A stretch of DNA of 64,000 bases from Hyphomicrobium sp. (GCF_003987855.1 NZ_RXIZ01000004.1:70220-134219); one strand, 5' to 3'; counted from the first letter of the stretch, positions 43,144 through 53,314 are shown. Program-made: numbers and translations. Notes: a model not told the origin generated them from the sequence alone.

Positions 43144-44247
43144 ATGGCAGAGACTTCGGATTCCGCGCCCCATTCCGCGCTCGTTCTTGGCATTGAGACA
43201 AGCTGCGACGAGACGGCGGCAGCCGTGGTCGCGCGGGACGACACCGGGCGCGGCCGAATTCTGTCTAATGTGGTCCTTTCCCAATTCGACAAGCACGCGC
43301 TCTATGGCGGCGTCGTCCCAGAAATAGCGGCGCGCGCCCACACGGAAAGCCTCGACCGTCTGGTTAAAGCGGCGCTCGAAGGGGCGGACGTCGGGCTCGA
43401 CGATTTGTCAGGTGTCGCTGCCGCAACCGGCCCCGGCCTGATTGGCGGCCTCATTGTCGGGGCAACCACCGCGAAGGCCCTCGCGCTTGCCGCAAGAAAA
43501 CCGTTCCTAGCCGTAAACCATCTCGAGGCTCATGCGCTGACCGTGGGGCTGACCGACCAGTTGCGCCCGCCGTATCTCATGCTCCTTGTGTCTGGCGGTC
43601 ACACCCAACTGCTGCTCGTCGAAGCGGTCGGCCGCTATCGGCGCCTTGCAACCACGATCGACGATGCCCTGGGCGAGGCCTTCGACAAAACTGCGAAGCT
43701 CCTTGGATTGCCAATGCCAGGCGGCCCCGCCGTCGAAAAATGGGCTTTGGCCGGCAACGGCACGCGCTTTCCCCTTCCGCGTCCAATGAAGGGCAGGGAG
43801 GACCCGCACTTTTCATTCGCGGGATTGAAAACGGCAGTCAGGCATGCGGCCATGCATGAAGCGCCGCTCTCGGAAAAAACAATTGCTGATCTCTGCGCGT
43901 CTTTCCAGGCCGCCGTCTGCGACAGCGTCAGCGATCGCGTCCGCCATGCCATGCGCGCCGTCATCACAAATTTCCCAGACAAGGCACATCGCCCGTTCGT
44001 CGTTGCAGGAGGGGTCGCCGCGAATAAGGCGTTGCGCCAAACCCTTGTAGAAGTTGCCAACGAATACGACTTTTCCTTCCATGCTCCGCCGCTAGAACTC
44101 TGCGGGGATAATGGCGTAATGATCGCGTGGGCCGGGGCGGAGCGACTTTCTCAAGGGAAATCAGACATGCTAGATGCGCCAGCAAGACCACGGTGGCCGC
44201 TGGATAGCGATGCGCCCAAAGCCATCGGAGCAGGAGTCAAAGCCTAG
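43144..44247 (+). CDS. tsaD: tRNA N6-threonylcarbamoyladenosine transferase TsaD
   Basis: This 367-residue protein of the Kae1/TsaD family transfers threonylcarbamoyl to A37 of tRNAs that read ANN codons. It shows [15 protein letters not shown] at the N-terminus, the iron-binding H126 and H130 in NHLEAHAL, and [11 protein letters not shown]. It is essential in most bacteria and partners TsaB and TsaE, coded elsewhere. The gpsA gene follows 39 bases later, a usual neighbour in this order. Confidence 0.97.
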   Translation: MAETSDSAPHSALVLGIETSCDETAAAVVARDDTGRGRILSNVVLSQFDKHALYGGVVPEIAARAHTESLDRLVKAALEGADVGLDDLSGVAAATGPGLIGGLIVGATTAKALALAARKPFLAVNHLEAHALTVGLTDQLRPPYLMLLVSGGHTQLLLVEAVGRYRRLATTIDDALGEAFDKTAKLLGLPMPGGPAVEKWALAGNGTRFPLPRPMKGREDPHFSFAGLKTAVRHAAMHEAPLSEKTIADLCASFQAAVCDSVSDRVRHAMRAVITNFPDKAHRPFVVAGGVAANKALRQTLVEVANEYDFSFHAPPLELCGDNGVMIAWAGAERLSQGKSDMLDAPARPRWPLDSDAPKAIGAGVKA

Positions 44248-44286
44248 CGCACGGTAGTCGCATCGACGTGCTAGGTTGATGGTCAG

Positions 44287-45300
44287 TTGTCATCGGGGGC
44301 GACGTTGCAAATTCGTTCGGTCAGTGTTGTCGGTGGCGGCGCGTGGGGAACCGCACTTGCTCAGACATTATCCCATGGGGGCACTCCCGTGACACTCTGG
44401 GCGCGCGAGCCTGAGGTCGTCGAAGATATCAACGCACGCCACGTCAATCGAACGTTCCTGCCTGGCATCGACCTCAATCCAGAGGTCCGCGCAACCTCGG
44501 AGTTGCCAGCGGTCGCCAATGCCGATGCCATCCTCGCCGTGGTACCGGCTCAGCATTTGCGCGAGACGATGACGAAGCTGGGGAGGGTCGTCGCGGCCAA
44601 CACCCCCGTCATTATTTGCGCAAAGGGCATCGAACAGTCGACGAACCGGTTCATGGGCGACGTTCTGGAAGACGTCGCTCCCCACCTGCTACGTGTTGTA
44701 TTGTCCGGCCCAAGCTTCGCGGCCGACGTGGCGCGAGGCCTTCCGTCCGCACTAACGCTGGCCTGCCGGAATGAAACGGTGGGCCGCGCCCTCGCCGCCG
44801 CGCTATCGTCGCGTCAGATGCGGCTCTATTGGACAAGCGATGTGCTCGGTACCGAACTGGGCGGCGCCGTCAAGAACGTGCTCGCCATCGCCGCGGGTAT
44901 CGTTGAAGGTCGAGGCCTTGGCGCGAGTGCCCATGCAGCCATCGTAACCCGTGGCTTCGCCGAGCTTCGCCGCTTTGGTGAAGCTATGGGAGCAAGACCT
45001 GAAACGCTGCTCGGACTATCAGGACTTGGAGATTTGATCCTCACGTGCGGCAGCCCCCAATCGCGCAACATGTCGCTTGGGCGCGCCCTCGGCGAAGGAC
45101 GAAGCCTCGCTGAGATCTTGGGCGCACGTTCCGCTGTGACGGAGGGCGTTTTCACCTCCAAAGCGCTCGTAAAACTCGCTCATGAACGCGGCGTTGATAT
45201 GCCGATCGCGGAAGCCGTCAACGGCATCATCGAGGGACGGCTTCTTGTCGACGAAGCGATCACGGCCCTGATGCAGCGGCCTTTGAAAGCTGAAGATTGA
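44287..45300 (+). CDS. gpsA: Glycerol-3-phosphate dehydrogenase [NAD(P)+]
   Basis: The 337-residue enzyme makes sn-glycerol-3-phosphate for phospholipids. The N-terminal nucleotide motif is VVGGGAWGTALAQ. The catalytic Lys is in GAVKNVLAIAAG, and GLGDLILTC also matches. The start is a TTG at 44287; another TTG at 44305 with a G-rich stretch upstream is equally possible. Its 3' end overlaps the convergent membrane-protein gene by 41 bases. Confidence 0.95.
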   Translation: MSSGATLQIRSVSVVGGGAWGTALAQTLSHGGTPVTLWAREPEVVEDINARHVNRTFLPGIDLNPEVRATSELPAVANADAILAVVPAQHLRETMTKLGRVVAANTPVIICAKGIEQSTNRFMGDVLEDVAPHLLRVVLSGPSFAADVARGLPSALTLACRNETVGRALAAALSSRQMRLYWTSDVLGTELGGAVKNVLAIAAGIVEGRGLGASAHAAIVTRGFAELRRFGEAMGARPETLLGLSGLGDLILTCGSPQSRNMSLGRALGEGRSLAEILGARSAVTEGVFTSKALVKLAHERGVDMPIAEAVNGIIEGRLLVDEAITALMQRPLKAED

Positions 45301-47107
45301 GCGCACTTCGGTCGACCTTCCAAACCCGATAGATCGAATGCGCATTTCCAAGCTGGACCGGAACAAGATAGGCGGGCGCGTGTCCGTTCACCAGGTCCGT
45401 TCGAAACGTGCCGACGGTTGAAGACAGAGGCGTCTCATCGAGGCCTGGGCAGATCACCACATAATCTACGTGCTGAGCTTTCAACACCCCAGCCGCGGCT
45501 GCGGGACCCGGCGCGGAGAAGATCGCATCATTCGCGATGATCGCATTCGGAATGCGATGATACGGCGCAGAGAGAACGCGGTGATGCGTGAGACCGGCGA
45601 TATACGCGCCCATATCGATATGCGACGCGAAAAGTCCTGGTGGCAGATCGGCAAGATCGCGGATGTGTTCAGGCGCCGAGCATGCACCCGCATCCATGAT
45701 TTGCGTCTCGCTGAGCACTTGCGGTTTTCCGAAAGCGCGATCGATCTGCCCGGAAATGAGCACCAGGAACGATTGGCTGACGAGAACAACAGCTGTGGCT
45801 CGTACCGTAGTCGCGCTGATATTCCCGGTCGCTCCGAGACGGCTTATTGCAATGGCGACCGGCACCACCGCGAGACATCCTGCGTAGGAGATGTATTTCA
45901 TCTGCCAGCAAGCTAGGACGACAAAGACGGCGAGCGCCGCAAGAAGAAACACATCGGCCGGACGTCTCGCCTTCCGCACTTCTGCCCATTGAGTTGCAAG
46001 CGCGATTAGAAAGGTTGCAAGGAGCGCCAATGGGTCTTTCAGCTGCCCATCGAACAGGCGGCTGAAAATGCTCTGAGCCTCCGCGACCTTGTCCAGCCAT
46101 ATCGGTTTTAATGCCGGAGGAAGCTGACCCATGGGGCCAGCCAGGCACTTAGGCTCCAAGGCACCGAACGCAACCACTCCCGCTGCCGAGAAAAGAGCGA
46201 TGATCGCGATGCGCGCCGCCATCGGCCAGTTCTGGCCCGGTCCCGCAGTGACGGCCAATGCCGCTGCACCGGCCGTGATCAACACGACCATGTTGAGCGA
46301 GATCGCATCGCAATGAATGTCCATCCATCGCGCGGGCGAGATCGTCGCCAAAAAAGAAAGATCGAAAACGGCAGCGAGCGCTAAAGCGAATGCCGCGGCC
46401 GGTTTGCTCATCGACTTATCGACGAGGGACCATACCGCCGCCAAGACGCCGAGAGCCACCGCGGGAGCCAAGGCTTCGTATCCGACCGCGAAAGCAAGAC
46501 CGGTCAAAGCCCCTGCCAATACCCATTGCGTTGTGCGTTGAGGGCCAGACCACATGAGCAGCGCGGCTGAAACAGTCGCTGCGATCATCACGTTATGATG
46601 GTCAATGCGCCCGACCGAAAACTGGTACCAGTCGCACGGCGCAAGAACCACCAGCGCCAATGCGATGCACGCGGCGAGCTTGCCGGCGACGGCTTGAACG
46701 CAGCGGTAGATGGCGGCAAGCAAGCAACTGAGCACGAGTAACGGCCAGACTATGTGTGTCACCCGCTCGGCATCTTCGACCGGCATAAAGATGCTGAAAA
46801 GCTTGATCAACAGAACGAGCGGTAGATCGATCAGCCGCGACCAATGCGAGAGCATGCCGCCGTCACCGCCCATCTTGAGCGTCGTCGTATCGAACCAGTG
46901 CCCGTATGCGATAAGCTCGCGCACTTGGATAAGGCGCGTCAGATCGTCGGAATCGCCGATATTGCCGTAGATCCCGCCGCCAGAGGTAAAAGAACTCTTT
47001 ACGCCGATGTACGCCAGCGCCAGCCCGCACCACACCCATCCGGGCGCGTCGTGGATAAGCGACACGACGCTCTTCGAGCTTGAAGTTCGAACCGCCGCCG
47101 AAATCAT
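45260..47107 (-). CDS. GT-C-like polytopic membrane glycosyltransferase candidate
   Basis: This 615-residue protein has about ten to twelve membrane helices and a soluble C-terminal part. An early loop contains GDSDDLTRLIQVRELIAYG and LSHWSRLIDLP, an acidic Asp-Asp pair like the catalytic loop of lipid-linked GT-C enzymes (STT3/PMT type). This points to transfer of sugar from a polyprenyl phosphate donor. GtrA and an oxidoreductase of the UDP-galactopyranose mutase/PPO fold are next door, which fits polysaccharide or lipid glycosylation. Acceptor and donor are unknown. Confidence 0.7.
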   Translation of the reverse strand: MISAAVRTSSSKSVVSLIHDAPGWVWCGLALAYIGVKSSFTSGGGIYGNIGDSDDLTRLIQVRELIAYGHWFDTTTLKMGGDGGMLSHWSRLIDLPLVLLIKLFSIFMPVEDAERVTHIVWPLLVLSCLLAAIYRCVQAVAGKLAACIALALVVLAPCDWYQFSVGRIDHHNVMIAATVSAALLMWSGPQRTTQWVLAGALTGLAFAVGYEALAPAVALGVLAAVWSLVDKSMSKPAAAFALALAAVFDLSFLATISPARWMDIHCDAISLNMVVLITAGAAALAVTAGPGQNWPMAARIAIIALFSAAGVVAFGALEPKCLAGPMGQLPPALKPIWLDKVAEAQSIFSRLFDGQLKDPLALLATFLIALATQWAEVRKARRPADVFLLAALAVFVVLACWQMKYISYAGCLAVVPVAIAISRLGATGNISATTVRATAVVLVSQSFLVLISGQIDRAFGKPQVLSETQIMDAGACSAPEHIRDLADLPPGLFASHIDMGAYIAGLTHHRVLSAPYHRIPNAIIANDAIFSAPGPAAAAGVLKAQHVDYVVICPGLDETPLSSTVGTFRTDLVNGHAPAYLVPVQLGNAHSIYRVWKVDRSALNLQLSKAAASGP

Positions 47108-47331
47108 CTGCCAACCCCGAAAAAATCAGAGCATTAGCGCAACGGCGTTAGAAGAGCGTAAAGCGTGATCAGCCGGACCAGCGGGGAACGGGCCAGCTAT
47201 TTCTTCCAATTCGTCGCAAATGTCAGCCTTTGTTTACCCACCCAACATAGGCTGCGGATGAGCGCATCTCGCCTTCGAAAGCGAGGATGCCTTTAAGCGT
47301 TCGTAAGCGTTTGTAAGTGTAGGCGTACCCC
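47108..47331. other. Divergent intergenic region
   Basis: The 224 bases between the GT-C-like gene and the oxidoreductase gene must carry both promoters. The repeated TTCGTAAGCG/TTTGTAAGTG stretch at about 47298-47320 is a small imperfect direct repeat just before the oxidoreductase start. No clear promoter pair. Confidence 0.35.
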
Positions 47332-48852
47332 ATGTCGCACAGCGAAGTGTTCGTCATCGGCGCAGGCCCCGCCGGCCTCACCGCATCATACCTTCTGACC
47401 AAAGAGGGTGTGTCGACCACCGTGATCGAAGCTGATGCGAACTACGTCGGCGGCATCAGCCGGACGGTCAATTACAAGGATTTCCTCTTCGACATCGGCG
47501 GCCATCGCTTTTTCTCGAAGTCGAAAGAGGTTGTGGATCTCTGGAAAGAGATTTTACCGCAGGATTTCATCACCCGTCCGCGCATGAGCCGCATCTACTA
47601 TGACGGCAAGTACTACTCCTATCCCTTGAAGGCGTTCGAAGCGCTCGGCAACCTCGGTGTTGTTGAAAGCGCCATGTGCGTACTTTCCTTCATGTACAAG
47701 CAGGCATTTCCGAACGAAAAGCCGGAAACGTTTCACGATTGGGTCGCCAACCAATTCGGCGAACGCCTGTTCTCGATTTTCTTCAAGACCTACACGGAAA
47801 AAGTCTGGGGCATGAGTTGCGACGAGATTTCGGCCGACTGGGCCGCGCAACGCATTAAAGGCCTCGATCTTTGGTCGGCGATGGCGAACGCGCTGCGCAA
47901 TTCCGTGAAGCCCAAAGGCTTCAAGGATGGCACCGCCGCCAACGATGGCGAAGTGATCAAGACACTGATTGAGAGCTTCGAGTACCCGCGCAAGGGTCCA
48001 GGTATGATGTGGGACGCCGCCGCGGCGAAAACCCGCGCGCAGGGCGGAAAAATCCTGATGGGAACCGCTTTGTCGAGTCTCAGCTATGATGCGAAGCAGA
48101 ACCTTTGGACGATCAAAGCAAGCACGCCCTCGGGCGACCTATCCACGCACACCGCGCGCCATGTGATCTCCTCAGCGCCTATTCGCGAACTGATGAACGC
48201 CTTCGTCCATCAGCCCGCTAGCCTGAGCGCCGCCGACAACCTCCGCTATCGCGACTTCATCACCGTAGCTCTGGTCGTCAACAAGCCAGACCTCTTCCCC
48301 GACAATTGGATTTACATCCACGAACCGAGCGTCAAGGTCGGCCGTATCCAGAATTTCCGTTCCTGGTCGCCAGAGATGGTGCCGGACACCAGCTTCGCGT
48401 GCCTCGGGCTCGAATATTTCTGCTTCGAGGGCGACGGCCTCTGGACTGCCAGCGACGAAGAACTGCTCGCCCTGGCCCGCAAAGAACTCGCAACGATCGG
48501 GCTTGCTTCAGAAGAAGAATGCGTCGACGGCTGCGTTGTCCGCCAGAAGAAGGCGTATCCGGTTTACGACGACGGCTATAAGCGCAACGTCGAAATGATC
48601 CGGGCGGAGCTTGCCGAAAAATATCCGACCCTCCATTTGGTCGGACGCAACGGCATGCACAAGTACAACAACCAAGACCATGCCATGATGACGTCGATGC
48701 TGACCGTCAAGAACATCCTCGCCGGAGAGATGATCTACGACATCTGGAACGTCAACGAAGACGCGGAATATCACGAGGCCGGCGGCTCCGGCGCAGAAGA
48801 AGCGCTCAAAAGCGTTCGCATGGTCCCGGCGAAGCTTCGCAAGGCGAGCTAG
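47332..48852 (+). CDS. FAD-dependent amine oxidase/UGM-like oxidoreductase
   Basis: The 506-residue protein has an N-terminal FAD motif (VIGAGPAGLTASYLL, then GGISRTVNYKDF and DIGGHRFF) and the C-terminal flavin motif GRNGMHKYNNQDHAMMT. The sequence resembles protoporphyrinogen oxidase and UDP-galactopyranose mutase relatives found in glycan clusters. It is followed 3 bases later by GtrA, so the pair is co-transcribed. A role in making or altering a surface sugar is likely; haem synthesis is unlikely because of the context. Confidence 0.85.
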   Translation: MSHSEVFVIGAGPAGLTASYLLTKEGVSTTVIEADANYVGGISRTVNYKDFLFDIGGHRFFSKSKEVVDLWKEILPQDFITRPRMSRIYYDGKYYSYPLKAFEALGNLGVVESAMCVLSFMYKQAFPNEKPETFHDWVANQFGERLFSIFFKTYTEKVWGMSCDEISADWAAQRIKGLDLWSAMANALRNSVKPKGFKDGTAANDGEVIKTLIESFEYPRKGPGMMWDAAAAKTRAQGGKILMGTALSSLSYDAKQNLWTIKASTPSGDLSTHTARHVISSAPIRELMNAFVHQPASLSAADNLRYRDFITVALVVNKPDLFPDNWIYIHEPSVKVGRIQNFRSWSPEMVPDTSFACLGLEYFCFEGDGLWTASDEELLALARKELATIGLASEEECVDGCVVRQKKAYPVYDDGYKRNVEMIRAELAEKYPTLHLVGRNGMHKYNNQDHAMMTSMLTVKNILAGEMIYDIWNVNEDAEYHEAGGSGAEEALKSVRMVPAKLRKAS

Positions 48853-48855
48853 TTC

Positions 48856-49317
48856 ATGGCAATGGCGGCGGTGAAGCTCGATGCCGAAACTACGCATGAA
48901 CGAAGCCTGCAGGCTCCGTCGCGCTTCATTCCGCAGCTGACGCGCTATTTTACGGTCAGCGTCATCGCCTTGGCGTTGGACATGGGAGTCTTCACTGCAC
49001 TCTGTGCCGCCCACGCCGATGCGCCCATAGCTGGCGCGGTCGGATATGCGTTCGGCATGATCGGTAGTTATGTGCTCTCTTCCACGTTCGTCTTCGACGT
49101 CGAACATTCGCGGAAATCTTCTCCACGCCGCGTATTGGAATTCATTTGTTCTGGATTGCTCGGATTGATCCTAACCACGGCCGTCATCTCGGTCCTGACA
49201 ACAGACTTCGCGTTGTCTCCGCTCGCCGCTAAGTCGGCAGCGGTGGCCGTTAGCTTCCTGGTCGTCTTCTTGATGCGCCGGTGGATCGTGTTCGCTCCAG
49301 CACCGACGAACAATTAA
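48856..49317 (+). CDS. GtrA-family membrane protein
   Basis: The 153-residue protein has four membrane helices and the GtrA signature (LTRYFTVSVIALALDMGVF; GYAFGMIGSYVLSSTFVF). GtrA-type proteins are thought to flip polyprenyl-phosphate-linked sugars. Its neighbours support this: an FAD oxidoreductase just upstream and a GT-C-like enzyme beyond it. A terminator follows at 49422. Confidence 0.9.
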   Translation: MAMAAVKLDAETTHERSLQAPSRFIPQLTRYFTVSVIALALDMGVFTALCAAHADAPIAGAVGYAFGMIGSYVLSSTFVFDVEHSRKSSPRRVLEFICSGLLGLILTTAVISVLTTDFALSPLAAKSAAVAVSFLVVFLMRRWIVFAPAPTNN

Positions 49318-49421
49318 TCTGACTGTCGTTTACCTAATAGCAGGAACTCGACCCTAAGTATCAATTCAAGACGGCTCTTTGAGCCGGCTTCAAAAGATTT
49401 CCCAGTTGTCTCGCGTCTGGA

Positions 49422-49459
49422 CCTCCGTGCTTTGCATAGCGCGGAGGTTCTGTTTTTTG
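49422..49459 (+). terminator. Intrinsic terminator after the glycan genes
   Basis: CCTCCGTGC (49422-49430) pairs with GCGCGGAGG (49439-49447), with one G-T pair, followed by TTCTGTTTTTT. It lies 105 bases after the GtrA stop. A further short hairpin (GGCTC-TTT-GAGCC, about 49374-49386) precedes it, so a 3'-UTR-derived or separate RNA is possible. Confidence 0.7.
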
Positions 49460-49520
49460 CGTGCTTGAGATCGATGGCGTTCCGAGCTAGGCACATCCGG
49501 TAGCCGCGGAAATACACCCC

Positions 49521-49958
49521 ATGCAAACTTGGCTGTTCAAATCCGAGCCTGACGTTTTCTCATGGAGCGATCTTGTCGCACGTGGTCCCAAGGGCGAGGC
49601 ATGGGATGGTGTCCGCAACTTCCAAGCGCGCAATAACATGCGCGCGATGAAGATTGGCGACCTCGGCTTTTTCTATCATTCCAACGAGGGAAAAGAGATC
49701 GTCGGCATCATGCGTGTTATCGCGACCGCGCACCCAGAAGCGAAGGACGATACAGGTAAATGGGAGTGCGTCGACGTTGCTGCGGTCACGCCCGTTCCGA
49801 AGCCCGTTACGCTCGACGCGGCAAAGGCCAACCCGAAATTATCCGGCATGGTGTTGGTGAATAACTCGCGCTTGTCCGTGCAGCCCGTCGCGGCTTCGGA
49901 ATGGAAGGAAATTTGCCGATTGGGCGGCGTCGACTTGAAAAAGCTCAAGGTCTCATGA
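49521..49958 (+). CDS. EVE domain protein
   Basis: The 145-residue protein is a single EVE domain, related to the PUA fold: WLFKSEPDVFSW at the N-terminus, WDGVRNFQARNNMRAM and GDLGFFYHSNEGKEIVGI. EVE domains bind modified bases in DNA or RNA. It is of normal length. Its stop overlaps the start of the methyltransferase gene (ATGA), so the two are co-translated. Confidence 0.93.
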   Translation: MQTWLFKSEPDVFSWSDLVARGPKGEAWDGVRNFQARNNMRAMKIGDLGFFYHSNEGKEIVGIMRVIATAHPEAKDDTGKWECVDVAAVTPVPKPVTLDAAKANPKLSGMVLVNNSRLSVQPVAASEWKEICRLGGVDLKKLKVS

Positions 49959-50626
49959 CATCCGGCAAGCTCGATCCTTCCGACACGCGCGCCGCCGAAC
50001 GCTTCATCCTCGAAAATACCAAGCCCCTTGCACCACCCCTCGTGCCCGAGATCACGCTTCGGCTCGCGGAAGAATCTCTGCCGATTTGGCAGAAGACGGA
50101 AGATGAACTCGGCGAACTCAACGTACCACCACCCTATTGGGCGTTTGCCTGGGCGGGCGGTCAAGCAGTGAGCCGCTACATGCTGGATAACCCCGGCATC
50201 TGCCGCGATCAGGCAGTGCTCGACCTGGGCTGTGGCTCTGGCATGTCCGCAATCGCCGCGGCAATGTCTGGAGCCACTCGTGTCACGGCGGCCGACATCG
50301 ACCAGCTTGCCCTCGCGGCTTGCACGCTGAACGCCGCGTCCAACGGCGTGGCTCTCGAAACGACAAGCCGCGATCTCCTGTCCTCCCCACCGCCCAATGG
50401 CGCCGTCATCATCGTGGGTGACCTCTTTTACGAGCGGCAACTCGCGGACCGGGTCCTCCGCTTTATTGCCACCGCGAAAGAGGCGGGCTGTTCGGTCTAC
50501 ATTGGCGATCCTCGGCGTAGTTACTTTCCCGAAGGAAAATTTACGCCGCTGGCCGAATACCAGGTACCGGTTACGCGGGAGCTGGAGGATTACGAGATCA
50601 AGCGGACCACGGTCTGGCGGGCCTGA
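49955..50626 (+). CDS. Class I SAM methyltransferase (ETFB lysine methyltransferase-like)
   Basis: The 223-residue protein has PPYWAFAWAGGQAVSRYML followed by the SAM motif VLDLGCGSGMSAIAAAMSGA and ADIDQLAL. The pattern matches the METTL20/ETFB-KMT family, which methylates lysines of electron transfer flavoprotein beta; bacterial members are known in alphaproteobacteria. The ATG at 49955 overlaps the EVE gene by four bases. Substrate is inferred from family. Confidence 0.85.
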   Translation: MTSGKLDPSDTRAAERFILENTKPLAPPLVPEITLRLAEESLPIWQKTEDELGELNVPPPYWAFAWAGGQAVSRYMLDNPGICRDQAVLDLGCGSGMSAIAAAMSGATRVTAADIDQLALAACTLNAASNGVALETTSRDLLSSPPPNGAVIIVGDLFYERQLADRVLRFIATAKEAGCSVYIGDPRRSYFPEGKFTPLAEYQVPVTRELEDYEIKRTTVWRA

Positions 50627-50772
50627 CGGCTCCCCCGATCCTGCGGTATTGATCTCGATCATTCCCCCGCCAAATGCAGGCCATCCACCATCGGGCATGT
50701 TGTGGAGGCGCGTTCGGCGCAGCATAATGGACGAAATGGCCGCGTTCAGACGGCCAAACGGAGGTGCGCTCG

Positions 50773-52719
50773 ATGTCGGATAAAACCTATGCCGTTCCCC
50801 CTGCGTGGGCGGAGCGTGCTCACGTGAATGCTCAGTCTTATGATGAGATCTACCAGCGCTCGGTCCGCGAGCCGGAAAAGTTCTGGGCGGAAGCCGGAAA
50901 ACGGCTGCACTGGATTTCGCCCTATACGCGCGCCAAGAACACGAGCTTCGCGCCCGGCAACGTCGACATCCGCTGGTTCGAAGACGGAACGCTGAACGTT
51001 TCCGCGAACTGCATCGATCGCCACGTCGAAGAGCGCGGTGACAAAGTCGCGATCATTTGGGAAGGCGACAATCCCAGCGAAAGCGAACAGATCACCTATC
51101 GGCAGCTGCACGAACGGGTTCAGCGCTTCGCCAACGTCCTCAAGAAGCATGGCGTCAAAAAGGGCGATCGCGTCACGATCTATTTGCCGATGATCCCCGA
51201 GGCGGCCTACGCCATGTTGGCCTGCACCCGCATCGGCGCCATCCACTCGATCGTCTTCGGCGGGTTCTCTCCCGATAGCCTGCAGAACCGTATTGAAGAC
51301 GCGGGTTCGAAGTTCATCATCACCGCTGACGAAGGGGTGCGCGGCGGCAAGCCCGTAGCTCTCAAGAAAAACGCCGACGCCGCGCTCGCGAAATGCGCAG
51401 GCGATGAGAAGGTGCTTGTCGTTCGCCGCACAGGCAATCCCGTTCCCTGGACGCCAGGCCGCGATTTCTGGCTTCACGAAGAACTCATAACCGTGCCCGC
51501 CGAATGCGAGCCGGAAGAGATGCGGGCGGAAGATCCACTCTTCATTCTTTACACATCCGGTTCGACGGGAAAACCGAAAGGCGTCGTACACACGACAGGC
51601 GGTTATCTCGTTTACGCCTCTATGACCCACCAATACGTCTTCGACTGCCGCGACGACGACGTCTATTGGTGCACCGCCGACGTGGGTTGGGTAACGGGAC
51701 ACAGCTACATCGTCTACGGTCCGCTGGCCAACGGCGCGACGACACTGATGTTCGAAGGCATCCCGACATATCCATCCGCGTCGCGCTTCTGGGACGTCGT
51801 CGACAAATGGAAGGTGTCGATTTTCTATACCGCTCCGACCGCTATCCGCTCGCTCATGGGCGCGGGCGACTCGCTGGTCAAAAAATCGAGCCGCGCCTCG
51901 CTCCGTCTGTTGGGCTCGGTCGGCGAACCGATCAATCCGGAAGCCTGGGAATGGTATCACAACGTCGTTGGCGAAGGTCGCTGCCCGATCGTCGACACAT
52001 GGTGGCAGACGGAAACAGGCGGCATCCTGATCTCACCGCTTCCCGGCGCCACGACGTTGAAACCCGGTTCGGCGACCAAGCCGTTCTTCGGCGTGCAGCC
52101 CGCGCTCGTCGATGACAAAGGCAAGATCCTCGAGGGCGATACGCAAGGCAACTTGGTGATTCTCGACAGCTGGCCAGGTCAATCTCGCACGGTCTATGGC
52201 GATCACGACCGCTTCGTTCAGACCTACTTTTCGGCGTACCCAGGCATGTATTTCACCGGCGACGGCTGTCGTCGCGACGCCGACGGCTATTACTGGATCA
52301 CCGGGCGCGTCGATGACGTGATCAACGTCTCCGGTCACAGAATGGGTACGGCGGAGGTCGAGAGCGCTCTTGTCTCCCATCCTAAGGTCGCCGAAGCCGC
52401 AGTGGTCGGCTATCCGCACGACCTCAAGGGCCAAGGCATCTATTGCTACGTGACATTGAACTCTGGCGAAGATGGCAGTGACGCCTTGAAAAAGGATCTC
52501 GTCGCTCACGTCAGACGGGAAATCGGGCCGATCGCTTCGCCCGATCTGATCCAGTTCTCGCCCGGTTTGCCCAAGACCCGTTCCGGCAAGATCATGCGCC
52601 GTATCCTTCGCAAGATCGCCGAAGACGATTTTGGCAGCCTGGGTGATACGTCTACCCTCGCGGATCCCGCGGTGGTGGACGATCTGATCACCAACCGGCA
52701 GAACCGGCGAGCGATCTAA
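50773..52719 (+). CDS. acs: Acetyl-CoA synthetase (AMP-forming)
   Basis: The 648-residue enzyme activates acetate to acetyl-CoA through acetyl-AMP. It shows the AMP-loop [44 protein letters not shown] and the C-terminal [12 protein letters not shown] with the catalytic Lys that is commonly acetylated. GGAGG lies eight bases before the ATG at 50773; a GTG at 50764 is less likely. Full length and intact. Confidence 0.97.
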   Translation: MSDKTYAVPPAWAERAHVNAQSYDEIYQRSVREPEKFWAEAGKRLHWISPYTRAKNTSFAPGNVDIRWFEDGTLNVSANCIDRHVEERGDKVAIIWEGDNPSESEQITYRQLHERVQRFANVLKKHGVKKGDRVTIYLPMIPEAAYAMLACTRIGAIHSIVFGGFSPDSLQNRIEDAGSKFIITADEGVRGGKPVALKKNADAALAKCAGDEKVLVVRRTGNPVPWTPGRDFWLHEELITVPAECEPEEMRAEDPLFILYTSGSTGKPKGVVHTTGGYLVYASMTHQYVFDCRDDDVYWCTADVGWVTGHSYIVYGPLANGATTLMFEGIPTYPSASRFWDVVDKWKVSIFYTAPTAIRSLMGAGDSLVKKSSRASLRLLGSVGEPINPEAWEWYHNVVGEGRCPIVDTWWQTETGGILISPLPGATTLKPGSATKPFFGVQPALVDDKGKILEGDTQGNLVILDSWPGQSRTVYGDHDRFVQTYFSAYPGMYFTGDGCRRDADGYYWITGRVDDVINVSGHRMGTAEVESALVSHPKVAEAAVVGYPHDLKGQGIYCYVTLNSGEDGSDALKKDLVAHVRREIGPIASPDLIQFSPGLPKTRSGKIMRRILRKIAEDDFGSLGDTSTLADPAVVDDLITNRQNRRAI

Positions 52720-52722
52720 GGA

Positions 52723-53193
52723 TCAGCGATCTCTGCTGGCAACGGCGCCGACAATATCGGCCGGCGCCGTTCCTGCCGTATATGTCGCGGGCACGGAGAT
52801 TTCGCTGACGCCGCTAAGGCGGCTAACCGTCATCGCCACGACTCCCTTTGCGGTGACGGTGACTGAGGGAACCGTCCGATCGATGACAATCGCCGGCGTC
52901 TCGATTGTCCCAACTTGACGAGCGAACACCGAACTCTTGTCGAATTGGGACAACCCGAGTGTCCTGATTTGGTCATCCGACAGGCGACGGTCGTCAAGCG
53001 CGCGGAGCGCGACTTCCGAAGCACTACGCACGCCTTGATCGAGGCCCTCGCGCATGTTCACGACCCGCGCAAAATCGACCGCAGCGCCCGCTGCCAAGAG
53101 AAGGGCGATGGTCATCGCCACAAAGATACCTGTCGCTGAAAAGCGTTCATCACACCAGAAAGGCGCTTGAGTCAGCGTTCGCCGCTTGAGCAT
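52723..53193 (-). CDS. TadE/TadG-like pilus assembly protein
   Basis: The 156-residue protein has a short N-terminal charged part, then a TM helix (GIFVAMTIALLLAAGAAVDFAR) with the pattern VVNMREGLDQGVRSAS common to TadG-type pseudopilins. The rest is beta-rich and periplasmic. No other tad/cpa genes are near, so it may be an orphan. The ATG at 53193 has GGAGGGAC upstream. It ends 3 bases from acs (convergent). Confidence 0.78.
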   Translation of the reverse strand: MLKRRTLTQAPFWCDERFSATGIFVAMTIALLLAAGAAVDFARVVNMREGLDQGVRSASEVALRALDDRRLSDDQIRTLGLSQFDKSSVFARQVGTIETPAIVIDRTVPSVTVTAKGVVAMTVSRLSGVSEISVPATYTAGTAPADIVGAVASRDR

Positions 53194-53314
53194 CCGTCCC
53201 TCCATGAAACACCCCGTTTCCTGTGAGAGACGCCATGCAACTCGGATGCCGAAAGCGTGTCATTCCGATGACCGAAAATCCGGCGAAAGATCTCCAGGTC
53301 CCTCGCGGGCTAGT

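Noticed and set aside
47332-48852. Protoporphyrinogen oxidase for haem synthesis
   Set aside because: The fold is similar, but the neighbour is GtrA and the C-terminal HKYNNQDH motif belongs to glycan-linked relatives.
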